Shown one piece after another: positions 1 to 6,553 of a stretch of DNA of 64,000 bases (position 1 is the first letter of the stretch; each line of letters starts with the position of its first letter). Source of the DNA: a virus; IMG/VR virus record IMGVR_UViG_3300042870_001850, positions 1-64,000 of that record, one strand, 5' to 3'. The notes under the pieces were generated by a model. It was not told where the DNA came from. It ran no database searches and saw only the letters and a program-made list of their open reading frames with translations. Made by a program: the position numbers and the translations under genes.

Positions 1-57
1 ACCCTCGATAATTTCTACGAATTCAGCTGCCATTATTTCTATCTCTGTTTGTTCCAT
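1..57 (-). CDS. Partial small protein, unknown
   Basis: Start of a minus-strand gene cut by the window edge. It begins with ATG at 57 and reads MEQTEIEIMAAEFVEIIEG before the sequence ends. The ATG lies 6 nt after the TATAAT of the repeated promoter element at 63-79, with no room for a ribosome-binding site, so it is probably leaderless. Function cannot be judged. Confidence 0.6.
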   Translation of the reverse strand, partial: MEQTEIEIMAAEFVEIIEG

Positions 58-62
58 AAATA

Positions 63-79
63 CATTATAACAACTTTAG
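63..79 (-). promoter_or_regulatory. Repeated promoter element, copy 1
   Basis: On the minus strand reads CTAAAGTTGTTATAATG, the exact consensus of the left-arm element. It contains a perfect -10 hexamer and serves the gene starting at 57. Confidence 0.75.
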
Positions 80-97
80 ATTCTAATGCGCGCTGTT

Positions 98-120
98 GGC
101 GGCGCCGAAGTGGCGCCGCC
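98..120 (-). terminator. GC-rich hairpin downstream of the 105-aa gene
   Basis: Perfect 9-bp inverted repeat GGCGGCGCC/GGCGCCGCC with a 5-nt loop, 13 nt after the stop of the 133-450 gene (minus). No clear U-tract follows, so it may be a terminator or an mRNA-stabilising stem. Confidence 0.5.
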
Positions 121-132
121 GAAGCGGGAGGT

Positions 133-450
133 TTAGTAGTAGGTGATTGTGTTTGTTGGTCGTAGTGCGATGATTGCGTCGAAGATTTCGTTGCCGAAGT
201 ATTCGATGATTTCGTCGTTGTCGTTGAAGTGATCGTTGAAGGCGAGGTATGGGTTTTCGTTTTCGTAAAAATGAAGGAAGAGTTTGATGTTGCCGTTGTC
301 GTCGATGCTGTCGTTTTCGATGTCGTCGTCGTCGTTAGCGAAGTCGGTGATGTCGAAGCTGCAGTTTGCTTGCGCGTAAGCGGGCGTTATGAGTAGCGTA
401 AGTGTCTGTGTGTCGTCGTTTGTGTCTGATGTAATTGTAAATGTTTGCAT
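133..450 (-). CDS. Acidic hypothetical protein (105 aa)
   Basis: Not recognised. Very acidic, with a run of Asp/Glu around residues 35-52 and a C-terminal aromatic/acidic segment. The ATG is 6 nt after TATAAT (copy 2), so it is probably leaderless. With the genes at 507, 840 and 2671 it shares short size, acidity, EYFG/YF-rich C-terminal halves and a TCG/GAC-skewed codon use that differs from the genes around 4.6-8 kb. They may be a set of diverged paralogues, or anti-host or DNA-mimic-type proteins (speculative). Confidence 0.75.
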   Translation of the reverse strand: MQTFTITSDTNDDTQTLTLLITPAYAQANCSFDITDFANDDDDIENDSIDDNGNIKLFLHFYENENPYLAFNDHFNDNDEIIEYFGNEIFDAIIALRPTNTITYY

Positions 451-455
451 GATTA

Positions 456-472
456 TATTATAACAACTTTAG
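456..472 (-). promoter_or_regulatory. Repeated promoter element, copy 2
   Basis: CTAAAGTTGTTATAATA on the minus strand, followed after 5 nt by the ATG at 450. Confidence 0.75.
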
Positions 473-506
473 TTTTTAGGGCGGATGTTTGCGGAGTCGT
501 TGAGAG

Positions 507-782
507 TTAGATTTTGAATGATTTGAAGAAGGCGATTGCGTTGTCGTCGAAGTATTGAGAGTCGTCGATGCTGTCGATGTCGTCGCTGTGATGCTGTCCG
601 TCGATGTCGATATGAAATTGGTATTTGTCTGTTGGGCGGTAGATGATATTTAGGGTGTCGGTGGATGGATTGCCGTCGAAGTCGTTTTGATTGATGAAGT
701 CGGCGGTGAAGTGGTGCTGAATGCCGTAGTCGTCGTCGTGCGTCGTTTGGATGTATTTGAATGGAGTATTGAAAATAATCAT
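507..782 (-). CDS. Acidic hypothetical protein (91 aa)
   Basis: Not recognised. Rich in Asp, His, Phe and Tyr, with no Cys cluster or membrane segment. The leader from promoter copy 3 is about 30 nt and contains GAAAG as a weak ribosome-binding site. Composition resembles the 105-aa and 113-aa neighbours. Confidence 0.7.
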   Translation of the reverse strand: MIIFNTPFKYIQTTHDDDYGIQHHFTADFINQNDFDGNPSTDTLNIIYRPTDKYQFHIDIDGQHHSDDIDSIDDSQYFDDNAIAFFKSFKI

Positions 783-814
783 TTTTATAACTTTCTGAAT
801 TGAATTGATATAGT

Positions 815-831
815 TATTATAACAACTTTAG
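815..831 (-). promoter_or_regulatory. Repeated promoter element, copy 3
   Basis: CTAAAGTTGTTATAATA on the minus strand; drives the 507-782 gene. Confidence 0.75.
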
Positions 832-839
832 TTTTTGAG

Positions 840-1181
840 TTAGGCGATGAGGGCGTCGTTGGGAATTGTGAGATTGTCGATTTGTAAGTTGCGATTGATG
901 AGATCGGTTTTGATTGTGTTGGGAAGTTGCTGTCCGAAGAATTCGTAGAGTCTGTCGATTGATTCGAAGTGGTAGAGGTCGTCGCCGTAGTAAGAAGAAG
1001 TCGAAGTTCCGCAAAATGTTTTGTTTTCGATGTTGTAGATGAAGCGGTGGCCGGATTCGAAGTAGTCGTCGGAATCTGAAATGAATGTTGCGAAGTATTC
1101 GTCGGTAATCCAAATGTCGTAGGCGATATAGGTTTCGGTTTCGGTAATTTCAAAGGTGAATAAGTTTGTGTTTGTTTCCAT
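840..1181 (-). CDS. Acidic hypothetical protein (113 aa)
   Basis: Not recognised. N-terminal half is rich in Thr, Glu, Tyr and Asp, followed by an LYEFFG segment like the EYFG motif of the 105-aa neighbour. ATG at 1181 lies 6 nt after TATAAT of copy 4, so probably leaderless. Confidence 0.75.
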   Translation of the reverse strand: METNTNLFTFEITETETYIAYDIWITDEYFATFISDSDDYFESGHRFIYNIENKTFCGTSTSSYYGDDLYHFESIDRLYEFFGQQLPNTIKTDLINRNLQIDNLTIPNDALIA

Positions 1182-1186
1182 ATGGT

Positions 1187-1203
1187 TATTATAACAACTT
1201 TAG
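1187..1203 (-). promoter_or_regulatory. Repeated promoter element, copy 4
   Basis: CTAAAGTTGTTATAATA on the minus strand; the ATG of the 113-aa gene follows directly. Confidence 0.75.
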
Positions 1204-1216
1204 TTTTCAGACGGCA

Positions 1217-1357
1217 CTAATCCCACCGCCCCTTACGGCAGGCTTTGCGCGATGCGACCCGCTTTTTGTTCGGGATTGTCTGCGCCTTCAGGAAGTTCCT
1301 GTCCGCGAATGCTTGACGATCTTCGTCGTGCCATTTATTTTTCTGCTTTGTTGCCAT
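1217..1357 (-). CDS. Small basic protein (46 aa)
   Basis: Short reading frame filling the space between promoter copies 4 and 5. It starts MATKQKNKWHDEDRQAFADR and ends CRKGRWD. Strongly basic (Lys/Arg), with two Trp and one Cys. The ATG sits 6 nt after TATAAT of copy 5, as for other leaderless genes here, which supports the start. Nucleic-acid binding is possible from charge alone. Confidence 0.65.
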   Translation of the reverse strand: MATKQKNKWHDEDRQAFADRNFLKAQTIPNKKRVASRKACRKGRWD

Positions 1358-1362
1358 GTAAT

Positions 1363-1379
1363 CATTATAACAACTTTAG
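1363..1379 (-). promoter_or_regulatory. Repeated promoter element, copy 5
   Basis: CTAAAGTTGTTATAATG on the minus strand; leaderless arrangement with the ATG at 1357. Confidence 0.75.
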
Positions 1380-1381
1380 AA

Positions 1382-1738
1382 CTACACTCTTGCCGCAATT
1401 TCTTGTTGATACAGTTGCGCAACCGCACAGAGTTTTGCAAATGAATCATCATCAACTTCGTTTACTGGCCAGCCAAACCGCGTGTACGCACCGATGTAAG
1501 CAATCCCCCGCACTTCTCTGTCCTTATCGAGTGGAGTGCCGAGAGTTCTTAGCAATGCTTCCGCAAAGTAGTTGCGCATACCAGTTGAGTTCATGTTGCA
1601 CACAAGCATAAAGTCCGCAATTTGCAACTTTAATGTTTCAAAGTTCTTTTCATCAAGAGTATTTGGATGATGATCAAGAGTTGCCGCGCACCAGAATCCA
1701 GTTGCGTGAACTTGTAAGACTCGAACCGGAGTGTTCAC
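1382..1738 (-). CDS. Hypothetical protein (118 aa)
   Basis: Not recognised. Soluble, mixed alpha/beta by appearance. Starts with GTG at 1738 overlapping the TGA of the upstream gene (GTGA), so translational coupling is likely. Last gene of a four-gene operon (2440 to 1382) read from promoter copy 6. Confidence 0.7.
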   Translation of the reverse strand: MNTPVRVLQVHATGFWCAATLDHHPNTLDEKNFETLKLQIADFMLVCNMNSTGMRNYFAEALLRTLGTPLDKDREVRGIAYIGAYTRFGWPVNEVDDDSFAKLCAVAQLYQQEIAARV

Positions 1739-1947
1739 GTGTCCTTCTTTAGTGGATCAACAGGCCACTCAGATACTTCAGTACACCAGCCATGTGTGTA
1801 ATCTTGAATCGCTTCTGCTGTTCCGCAATCGGAGCAGATCTCTGTCTTGTTGTCCGCTCGAGAAAGAGCACCTGGATATTCAGCCGGCATCAAATTATTT
1901 GGAATCCAGTTGTACTGGCATCGCGGACACATGTGTGGAACTTTCAT
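1735..1947 (-). CDS. Small zinc-ribbon-like protein (70 aa)
   Basis: Start placed at the ATG at 1947 (MKVPHMCPRC...), which overlaps the upstream stop as ATGA, rather than at the longer in-frame start at 1992. Contains CPRC near the N-terminus and CSDC about 30 residues later, a typical four-Cys zinc-ribbon spacing. Likely a metal-binding nucleic-acid or protein-interaction module, with no specific assignment. Couples to the next gene through a GTGA overlap. Confidence 0.7.
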   Translation of the reverse strand: MKVPHMCPRCQYNWIPNNLMPAEYPGALSRADNKTEICSDCGTAEAIQDYTHGWCTEVSEWPVDPLKKDT

Positions 1948-2213
1948 ACCATCACTCGAGTCGTGTCTTCGGTGTAAGCGACTGCTCGGCAAAGAACTTC
2001 GAGTCGGTACTCACCCTCACGGATTGTTGGAAGATGATCTTTGTTTGTTTTGCCGTACGAGTATCCATTGTTAAACATCGCGTCGATTAGTTCTTGCTGA
2101 TCGATTTGGATTACCACAACGCCATCTTCAATCCGCAAGCAGTAGCCGCCGCGTACTCGGAGTCCGCCATCTCGGCCGGGTTGAACTGGTCGCATCTTCA
2201 TTAGCAAGTCCAT
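1944..2213 (-). CDS. Hypothetical protein (89 aa)
   Basis: Not recognised. Begins MDLLMKMRPVQPG and has an IQIDQQELIDAMFNNGY stretch. Overlaps the upstream gene by 13 nt and the downstream gene by 4 nt, so it belongs to the same operon. Confidence 0.7.
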   Translation of the reverse strand: MDLLMKMRPVQPGRDGGLRVRGGYCLRIEDGVVVIQIDQQELIDAMFNNGYSYGKTNKDHLPTIREGEYRLEVLCRAVAYTEDTTRVMV

Positions 2214-2440
2214 TCTACAAGAATGAATGTTGACTGCTCATCTTTTGAGAGAGTAAGTGAAGTGCTCACTAGTTCAAAGAACTCTTCAGAGCTGATCTTG
2301 TTACCTTCAATGTGAATGATCTCGTTCCCGAAGTAGCCCGCATCGGCTACGGCAGGTGTGAATGTGTATCCGGAGATTGCACCAGTAATCTCGTTGATTG
2401 TGGCTACCATGTAGCCTGGAATTTGAACTTGTGTGTCCAT
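2201..2440 (-). CDS. Hypothetical protein (79 aa)
   Basis: Not recognised. First gene of the four-gene operon. ATG at 2440 is preceded by AAAGGACAAAACGAC, the standard left-arm ribosome-binding site, about 30 nt downstream of promoter copy 6. Confidence 0.75.
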   Translation of the reverse strand: MDTQVQIPGYMVATINEITGAISGYTFTPAVADAGYFGNEIIHIEGNKISSEEFFELVSTSLTLSKDEQSTFILVEWTC

Positions 2441-2473
2441 GTCGTTTTGTCCTTTTGTTTAGGTTGATAAGAT

Positions 2474-2490
2474 TATTATATCAACTTTAG
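2474..2490 (-). promoter_or_regulatory. Repeated promoter element, copy 6
   Basis: CTAAAGTTGATATAATA on the minus strand. Its TAA (2487-2489) is also the stop codon of the upstream gene. Confidence 0.75.
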
Positions 2491-2681
2491 ATTGTAATCC
2501 TAGCTCCGCACTCGCACTCGCCGATCTCACCTGGAGCGTCTGAAGGAACTTTTTTGTGTTCGTGTAGACTGCCCACTCGCTGAAGAGCTTCCTCATGAGT
2601 TAGCTCCGCATCATAGTGCATCAGCCGCGCGTACTCTCTACGCTCGCGTGTGATCACTGACTTTTCTACTTTAGTTTTCAA
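2487..2681 (-). CDS. Small protein with C-terminal CxC motif (64 aa)
   Basis: Basic N-terminal half (ITRERREYARLMHYDAELTH) and an ECECGARITI C-terminus. The longest frame starts with TTG at 2681 inside the 3' end of the preceding gene; a GTG at about 2654 is an alternative. The DNA at 2661-2676 keeps the CTAAAGT half of the promoter element but has lost TATAAT, so this gene may have lost its own promoter or be read from copy 7. Stop TAA is embedded in promoter copy 6. Confidence 0.55.
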   Translation of the reverse strand: MKTKVEKSVITRERREYARLMHYDAELTHEEALQRVGSLHEHKKVPSDAPGEIGECECGARITI

Positions 2682-2904
2682 TGCGTTCGTAAGAGTATTG
2701 GCCGTTTATGAAGCCGATGGGGTCGTTGCAGTAGAAGTCGCCGAGGAGGTGCTCGTCGGAAGCTGGAATTGTTATTTCACATTCGTAATCGTGATTTGTA
2801 ATGTTAGGTTCAGAAAGAATTTTCAATTGAGCTGTCGGGACGAATTTTTGTAGGTTTTGGATTGATTCGTGATTTAAGTCGGTGAAGTGTGTAATTGTTT
2901 TCAT
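2671..2904 (-). CDS. Acidic hypothetical protein (77 aa)
   Basis: Not recognised; acidic, with an LLGDFYCNDPIGF stretch. ATG at 2904 follows TATAAT of copy 7 by 6 nt (leaderless). Similar in character to the 105-, 91- and 113-aa proteins at the window start. Confidence 0.7.
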   Translation of the reverse strand: MKTITHFTDLNHESIQNLQKFVPTAQLKILSEPNITNHDYECEITIPASDEHLLGDFYCNDPIGFINGQYSYERIEN

Positions 2905-2909
2905 AAATA

Positions 2910-2926
2910 CATTATAACAACTTTAG
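2910..2926 (-). promoter_or_regulatory. Repeated promoter element, copy 7
   Basis: CTAAAGTTGTTATAATG on the minus strand; leaderless start follows. Confidence 0.75.
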
Positions 2927-2948
2927 TTTTTACAGCGAGATGCTGCGC

Positions 2949-3000
2949 GCCGGATCCCCGTTAGCAATTCGCCTTTTTGTGTGGTGAATTAGGATCCGGC
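2949..3000 (-). terminator. Long-stem hairpin after the WGR-like gene
   Basis: Perfect 9-bp inverted repeat GCCGGATCC/GGATCCGGC enclosing a second stem (AATTCGCC/GGTGAATT, 7 of 8 bases) with a T-rich loop. Lies in the 96-nt space between promoter copy 7 and the stop of the 3023 gene; probably transcript-end structure. Confidence 0.5.
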
Positions 3001-3022
3001 CCGCAAGCCTCGTTGCGATTAC

Positions 3023-3277
3023 TTAGACGCGGTAGGCGACTGAGTAACCGCGATCTTGCTTCGCGTACACTTTCGTGTAAGCGGCGCTGAGGGCGGCTTG
3101 GCCAGTGCTGAACACTTGCCGGCTGGTCTGGCGGCGTGGCAATTCTGCCATTCCCCACGAGCACACCAGGACGTTATCCTGAACTGTGACCTCGTAGACC
3201 TTCTTCTTGCCGCTTTGTCCGCGACCCATAGGTCCGATATCGCTCCCCTTAAGGAGACACCATTTTGATGTTGCCAT
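3023..3277 (-). CDS. WGR-domain-like protein (84 aa)
   Basis: Start set at ATG 3277, which has AAAGGACAAC 8 nt upstream; the longer frame from 3307 would place the ribosome-binding site inside the gene. The pattern KKKVYEVTVQDNVLVCSWG followed by a region ending AKQDRGYSVAY resembles the WGR domain (conserved W-G, then a helix, then a glycine-tyrosine end). WGR domains occur in PARPs and bacterial MmcB/YehF-type proteins and are thought to bind nucleic acids. The family call is by eye only. Confidence 0.5.
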   Translation of the reverse strand: MATSKWCLLKGSDIGPMGRGQSGKKKVYEVTVQDNVLVCSWGMAELPRRQTSRQVFSTGQAALSAAYTKVYAKQDRGYSVAYRV

Positions 3278-3304
3278 GACGTTGTTGTCCTTTCGTCGTT
3301 TTAC

Positions 3305-3320
3305 CAAGCAGGTTTGCTTG
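3305..3320 (-). promoter_or_regulatory. 5'-leader hairpin of the WGR-like gene
   Basis: CAAGCA/TGCTTG 6-bp stem with a 4-nt loop between promoter copy 8 and the ribosome-binding site. One of five similarly placed leader hairpins. Confidence 0.5.
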
Positions 3321-3327
3321 ATAAGTC

Positions 3328-3344
3328 CATTATATCATCTTTAG
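3328..3344 (-). promoter_or_regulatory. Repeated promoter element, copy 8
   Basis: CTAAAGATGATATAATG on the minus strand. Confidence 0.7.
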
Positions 3345-3393
3345 ATTCGGCAGGCGGCCATGATGACCGCCCACCGGATCAGAAGTTTTATTC

Positions 3394-3597
3394 TTAGATC
3401 AGCTCGAGATCCGATGGCTTTATAAAGACACCCAAAACCCCGCCGAAGATTTTCACCACGGCTGTCTGATGTTCTGCTGGGACGCTCAAGTCGAATCCCT
3501 GTCCTTTAAGTTCGGCTTTTGGAAGTTCAGAAATGATTCCTTCCTCGCCGAAAAAAGCACCCTCTTCGCGGATGATGATTTTATCTCCAATTTTCAT
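3394..3597 (-). CDS. Small SH3/KOW-like protein (67 aa)
   Basis: Starts MKIGDKIIIREEGAFFGEEG and ends VFIKPSDLELI. The GD-K-I-I opening, central glycines and C-terminal I-K-P-S-D-L-E-L are typical of small SH3-like beta barrels (KOW/DUF1918-like), but no exact family is claimed. Led by AAAAGGAAAAAT ribosome-binding site. Confidence 0.6.
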   Translation of the reverse strand: MKIGDKIIIREEGAFFGEEGIISELPKAELKGQGFDLSVPAEHQTAVVKIFGGVLGVFIKPSDLELI

Positions 3598-3615
3598 ATT
3601 TTTCCTTTTCGTCGT

Positions 3616-3634
3616 TATCAGCTGCTTGCTGATA
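3616..3634 (-). promoter_or_regulatory. 5'-leader hairpin of the 67-aa gene
   Basis: TATCAGC/GCTGATA 7-bp stem with a 5-nt loop, directly after promoter copy 9 and before the ribosome-binding site. Confidence 0.5.
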
Positions 3635-3638
3635 AATA

Positions 3639-3655
3639 CATTATAACAACTTTGG
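3639..3655 (-). promoter_or_regulatory. Repeated promoter element, copy 9
   Basis: CCAAAGTTGTTATAATG on the minus strand; differs from consensus only at the second base. Confidence 0.7.
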
Positions 3656-3660
3656 ATTTT

Positions 3661-3906
3661 TTAGCCAAAATACGAATCAGTGAAATCTTGAATTTCCATT
3701 TCGTAATACGCGGCCATCAGCTCGATCTCATCTTCGTCAAACTCAATATCGAATATCGGCCAACCACCTGAGTGCATCGGCTTCGCCTCGAAAATACTAA
3801 ACTTTACTGAGGGAACAGCTTCATTCATTTTTGCCAATACATCTAATAGAGTTTCATTTTCAATTGACCCTGCCCATGCTATTGATTCACGAATCGTAAT
3901 TTTCAT
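3661..3906 (-). CDS. Acidic hypothetical protein (81 aa)
   Basis: Not recognised. Acidic C-terminal half (FDIEFDEDEIELMAAYYEME). Led gene with GAGAAAGAC upstream of the ATG at 3906, transcribed from copy 10. Confidence 0.7.
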   Translation of the reverse strand: MKITIRESIAWAGSIENETLLDVLAKMNEAVPSVKFSIFEAKPMHSGGWPIFDIEFDEDEIELMAAYYEMEIQDFTDSYFG

Positions 3907-3937
3907 ATTTTGTCTTTCTCGTCGTTGTTGATATGAT

Positions 3938-3954
3938 CATTATAACAACTTTGG
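3938..3954 (-). promoter_or_regulatory. Repeated promoter element, copy 10
   Basis: CCAAAGTTGTTATAATG on the minus strand. Confidence 0.7.
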
Positions 3955-3957
3955 ATT

Positions 3958-4146
3958 TTACTCTTCAAAGAGAGAAAGCTGATTTTCGTTTTGACCTTGT
4001 GAAAGTTGCTGTGCAATTTTTGTGCGATCATTTTCGGGCGATTGGTCAATAATGTCCCATTCGTCTTCTGTCCAATCAGTTGTGTCGATAATTATCAGAT
4101 TCTCTGCGTTTCCGTAATTGCCATCAGTTGCAAAATAGTGGTTCAT
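3958..4146 (-). CDS. Small protein with C-terminal clamp-binding-like peptide (62 aa)
   Basis: Start set at ATG 4146 (MNHYFATDGNYGNAENLIII...), which has AAAGGACAACAC directly upstream. The frame extends to 4179, but that start would lie inside the promoter element. The extreme C-terminus is NQLSLFEE, matching the bacterial beta-sliding-clamp-binding consensus QLxLF. This suggests, without proof, an interaction with the host or phage DNA clamp. Otherwise unrecognised and acidic. Confidence 0.6.
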   Translation of the reverse strand: MNHYFATDGNYGNAENLIIIDTTDWTEDEWDIIDQSPENDRTKIAQQLSQGQNENQLSLFEE

Positions 4147-4176
4147 GTGTTGTCCTTTGTTGTCGTTGGTATTAGT

Positions 4177-4193
4177 CATTGTATCTTCTTTAG
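4177..4193 (-). promoter_or_regulatory. Repeated promoter element, copy 11 (diverged)
   Basis: CTAAAGAAGATACAATG on the minus strand; -10 is TACAAT instead of TATAAT. Confidence 0.6.
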
Positions 4194-4200
4194 AAAAGCC

Positions 4201-4233
4201 ACCGTCTCATAGTCGGGCTCTATACCAGGCCGG
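4201..4233. repeat. Dispersed ACCGTC/AGGCCKG element, copy a
   Basis: ACCGTC at 4201-4206 and AGGCCGG at 4227-4233, 20 nt apart; preceded by AAAAGCC. Lies in the 102-nt gene-free space downstream of the 78-aa gene, together with copy b. Apart from these two boxes nothing else is evident in that space. Confidence 0.55.
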
Positions 4234-4247
4234 GACTTCAAAAAGCC

Positions 4248-4280
4248 ACCGTCAACGTATTCAGTTGCCTACTAGGCCGG
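4248..4280. repeat. Dispersed ACCGTC/AGGCCKG element, copy b
   Basis: ACCGTC at 4248-4253 and AGGCCGG at 4274-4280, again 20 nt apart and preceded by AAAAGCC. With copy a it forms a direct repeat of period 47. Confidence 0.55.
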
Positions 4281-4295
4281 GTTTTTGTTTTTGTG

Positions 4296-4532
4296 CTAGA
4301 TCAGCACCTTTACTGTAGACTCTACAAATATGTGGCCTGAGTCGTTGCCTTCAGGGTCTGACGATGGGATCAAAGCAGTACCGTCATCAAGAATGATGAC
4401 CATAGGTACGCCTGAGAAGCTACCGTCCCAGCCGAAGTCTTCGCACTCACCGTTAGTCAGTGGTCGGACCGTCTTGATCTTGCGACCGACTAGTGCGCCG
4501 TATTCTCGTTTGATATATGCATCACGGTCCAT
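4296..4532 (-). CDS. Conserved phage-type hypothetical protein (78 aa)
   Basis: Contains a DDGTALIPSSDPEGN segment that I recognise from small proteins common in actinobacteriophages, where a DGT-x-L-x-P-x-xD-PEGN core follows a W-D-G stretch. Function unknown. ATG 4532 has AAAGGATACAC upstream and promoter copy 12 beyond it. Confidence 0.7.
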   Translation of the reverse strand: MDRDAYIKREYGALVGRKIKTVRPLTNGECEDFGWDGSFSGVPMVIILDDGTALIPSSDPEGNDSGHIFVESTVKVLI

Positions 4533-4564
4533 TGTGTATCCTTTTGTCGTTGTGTTGATATGTT

Positions 4565-4581
4565 CATTATAACAACTTTAG
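4565..4581 (-). promoter_or_regulatory. Repeated promoter element, copy 12
   Basis: CTAAAGTTGTTATAATG on the minus strand. Confidence 0.75.
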
Positions 4582-4593
4582 AAAGAGAAGGGC

Positions 4594-4642
4594 CAGCACG
4601 GAGGAGGACGTAAAGGACAAGTAAACTACTCACCCCGTGCTG
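4594..4642 (-). terminator. Hairpin downstream of the VWA gene
   Basis: CAGCACGG/CCGTGCTG 8-bp perfect inverted repeat starting 6 nt after the VWA gene stop, with a 33-nt loop. Candidate terminator or 3' stability element. Confidence 0.4.
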
Positions 4643-4648
4643 ACGATC

Positions 4649-6457
4649 TTAGGCAGCCTTGCTGGATACCGTGGTCATTGCTTTCGCCGCAGCAGCGCCG
4701 ATCTCAGTGGCCACTGCAGCCGGGTCACGAACTCCCTTTAGAACAACCGCTGATGAACCTTTGCAGATTGCTGACGCGTACATACCGCCGCGACTATCAA
4801 ACGGAAGCCAAAGAACTCCGACACCAGCTTTGTCGCACTCATTCACCCAGCGGCGTGCTGCTTGTAGTTCTTGCTCTGTGTAGCAACCATCACTTACAAC
4901 TACCAGCATGCGAGCTCCTGAGCCATTCAACAAGTTGAGCGAACCATTCAATGCCTTGAACGCTTTGTCAAACTTCTCAGTCCCATCAGACGCGGTGTAC
5001 ACGTTGACTTTGTCAAGGTGCTGACCGGGCTTCAGAGTTGGGAAGACACCTTCGCCGTAGTACACCATCGCTGCGCGTGCTTGTATTCGGCGTGCTGCTT
5101 CGCTCATCACCCAAGCAGTAACTGCCATCGGGTTCATCGCTTCACTCATTGAACCGCTGATGTCAACCATCACGCCAATGTTAAGCGTTGGCTCGTCAGT
5201 GTGCTTGCGCACTGAGCGACGCCATGGCTCAACTTGAGTCATGATGCCCTTGCTCTTGAGTGCCGCACCTTGAACCATTGCACGAGTGCGAAGGCGTCCG
5301 GGAGGAACGATTGATGCAATCTCAACAACATCGCGCTCGCGATACTTTGCCTTCTCGAGAAGTCGTGCGACTGTGACAGCCGCTGCTCGTTCTTCCGCAG
5401 ACGGAGTACGCTCTTCAATGAGTCGGCTGCTGCTCTTGCCATCGGCCATTGGACCGGTGCCCTGGCCAAAGACTTCATTCGCAACACTCTCGTGTTCCTT
5501 CTGAGTCTTCGCTGAACTGCCGCGTTCCTTCGCGATCTCACTCCACTCTTCAGTGGTCTGTTGATCATCAAGATCTCCGCTAGCATTGATTGCTGCAGTG
5601 CCTGCTGCTTCTTCGAGTGCCTCGAGCATCTCGCCCATGATTCCGCCGGAACCTTCAGCGCCATTCTCATCAGGAGTGCCTTCGCCTGGATCAGGCTCGC
5701 CATTCTCTTCTGCTTGCTCGTTAACAATCTCAACCCACTTGCGTGCAAGCGGATACATTGCTGTTGCGTCAAGATGATTGTTGTGGTCCTGCGCCGCAAT
5801 CCAGATCTCGCGAAGCTTTGCAAGTGTCGCTGCGCCGAGCTTAGACTCAATGAGTGGAGTGATTGCTTCAATGTCTTCGTCTTGAAGAACACCCGCAGAG
5901 ACTCGTGCCATTGTGAGAGCAGCAATAGCTGCAGCAACTCGTGTGTCGCTTTCTTTGATTGCTTCTTCTTTAAGATCAGCAACTACAATCTCGAGCGCGC
6001 TTGCGCGAAGAAACGCTCTGTTCTCTGGCATGATAGTCACGCCATTGTATTCGATGCGTCCTTCTTCAAGATAGATAAGAGCTTTGAATTCAGCCGGCGA
6101 CAACGCATTGAACGCGGCTTCGATATCCCAGTTAGAGAAGCGAGCGTGAAGCGCTTCGTGAAAGATTGCGCCTGTAGCTTTTGGCCACTCGAATTGGTTT
6201 GAGCGAACTCGCAAGTCGCCGATTGTCTCGGGAGAGATATTGCCGCCGAAGGCAACTTCAACATTGACTTCAACTTCAGCAGTTGCTGGAGTGTAGCACG
6301 CTGGAGCAACTCCGCCGGCACCAGGTCCTACGTATCCCACGAGGTCGTGGCGATCTGCCCACTTGTTAGCGAGCTCTCCGACTGCAGCTCCGATGCCAAG
6401 CCACTCAACTGGCGTGGACTCTGCGCGAGTCTTTTTGTCGTATTTTAGATGTCCCAT
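4649..6457 (-). CDS. VWA-domain protein with N-terminal HExxH motif (CobT/MoxR-partner type)
   Basis: 602 aa. The N-terminal third holds HEALHARFSNW near residue 100, an HExxH zinc-peptidase-like signature. The middle is Gly/Glu-rich and low-complexity. The C-terminal third is a von Willebrand A domain with an intact MIDAS motif DISGSMS and a later VVVSDG strand. Such proteins pair with MoxR/CobS-type AAA+ ATPases as metal-insertion or chaperone systems, and the ATPase gene lies directly upstream (6554-7549). Similar pairs are known in actinophages, but their role there is unproven. ATG 6457 has AAAGGACAAAAC upstream and promoter copy 13. Confidence 0.85.
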   Translation of the reverse strand: MGHLKYDKKTRAESTPVEWLGIGAAVGELANKWADRHDLVGYVGPGAGGVAPACYTPATAEVEVNVEVAFGGNISPETIGDLRVRSNQFEWPKATGAIFHEALHARFSNWDIEAAFNALSPAEFKALIYLEEGRIEYNGVTIMPENRAFLRASALEIVVADLKEEAIKESDTRVAAAIAALTMARVSAGVLQDEDIEAITPLIESKLGAATLAKLREIWIAAQDHNNHLDATAMYPLARKWVEIVNEQAEENGEPDPGEGTPDENGAEGSGGIMGEMLEALEEAAGTAAINASGDLDDQQTTEEWSEIAKERGSSAKTQKEHESVANEVFGQGTGPMADGKSSSRLIEERTPSAEERAAAVTVARLLEKAKYRERDVVEIASIVPPGRLRTRAMVQGAALKSKGIMTQVEPWRRSVRKHTDEPTLNIGVMVDISGSMSEAMNPMAVTAWVMSEAARRIQARAAMVYYGEGVFPTLKPGQHLDKVNVYTASDGTEKFDKAFKALNGSLNLLNGSGARMLVVVSDGCYTEQELQAARRWVNECDKAGVGVLWLPFDSRGGMYASAICKGSSAVVLKGVRDPAAVATEIGAAAAKAMTTVSSKAA

Positions 6458-6489
6458 GTTTTGTCCTTTAGGTTTGTCCTTGTATAGAT

Positions 6490-6506
6490 CATTATACCAA
6501 CTTTAG
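6490..6506 (-). promoter_or_regulatory. Repeated promoter element, copy 13
   Basis: CTAAAGTTGGTATAATG on the minus strand. Confidence 0.7.
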
Positions 6507-6512
6507 AAAATC

Positions 6513-6542
6513 AGCTGGCCGGCTCCCACCTACAGGAGCCAG
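6513..6542 (-). terminator. GC-rich hairpin after the AAA+ gene
   Basis: GGCCGGCTCC/GGAGCCAGCC inverted repeat (9 of 10 paired) between the AAA+ stop at 6554 and promoter copy 13; likely end of the AAA+ transcript. Confidence 0.55.
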
Positions 6543-6553
6543 CCGCTGAAGAC

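Noticed and set aside
5239-5982. 247-codon minus-strand frame inside the VWA gene
   Set aside because: Out-of-frame shadow; its product is Leu/Ser/Arg low-complexity and the VWA frame has clear motifs.
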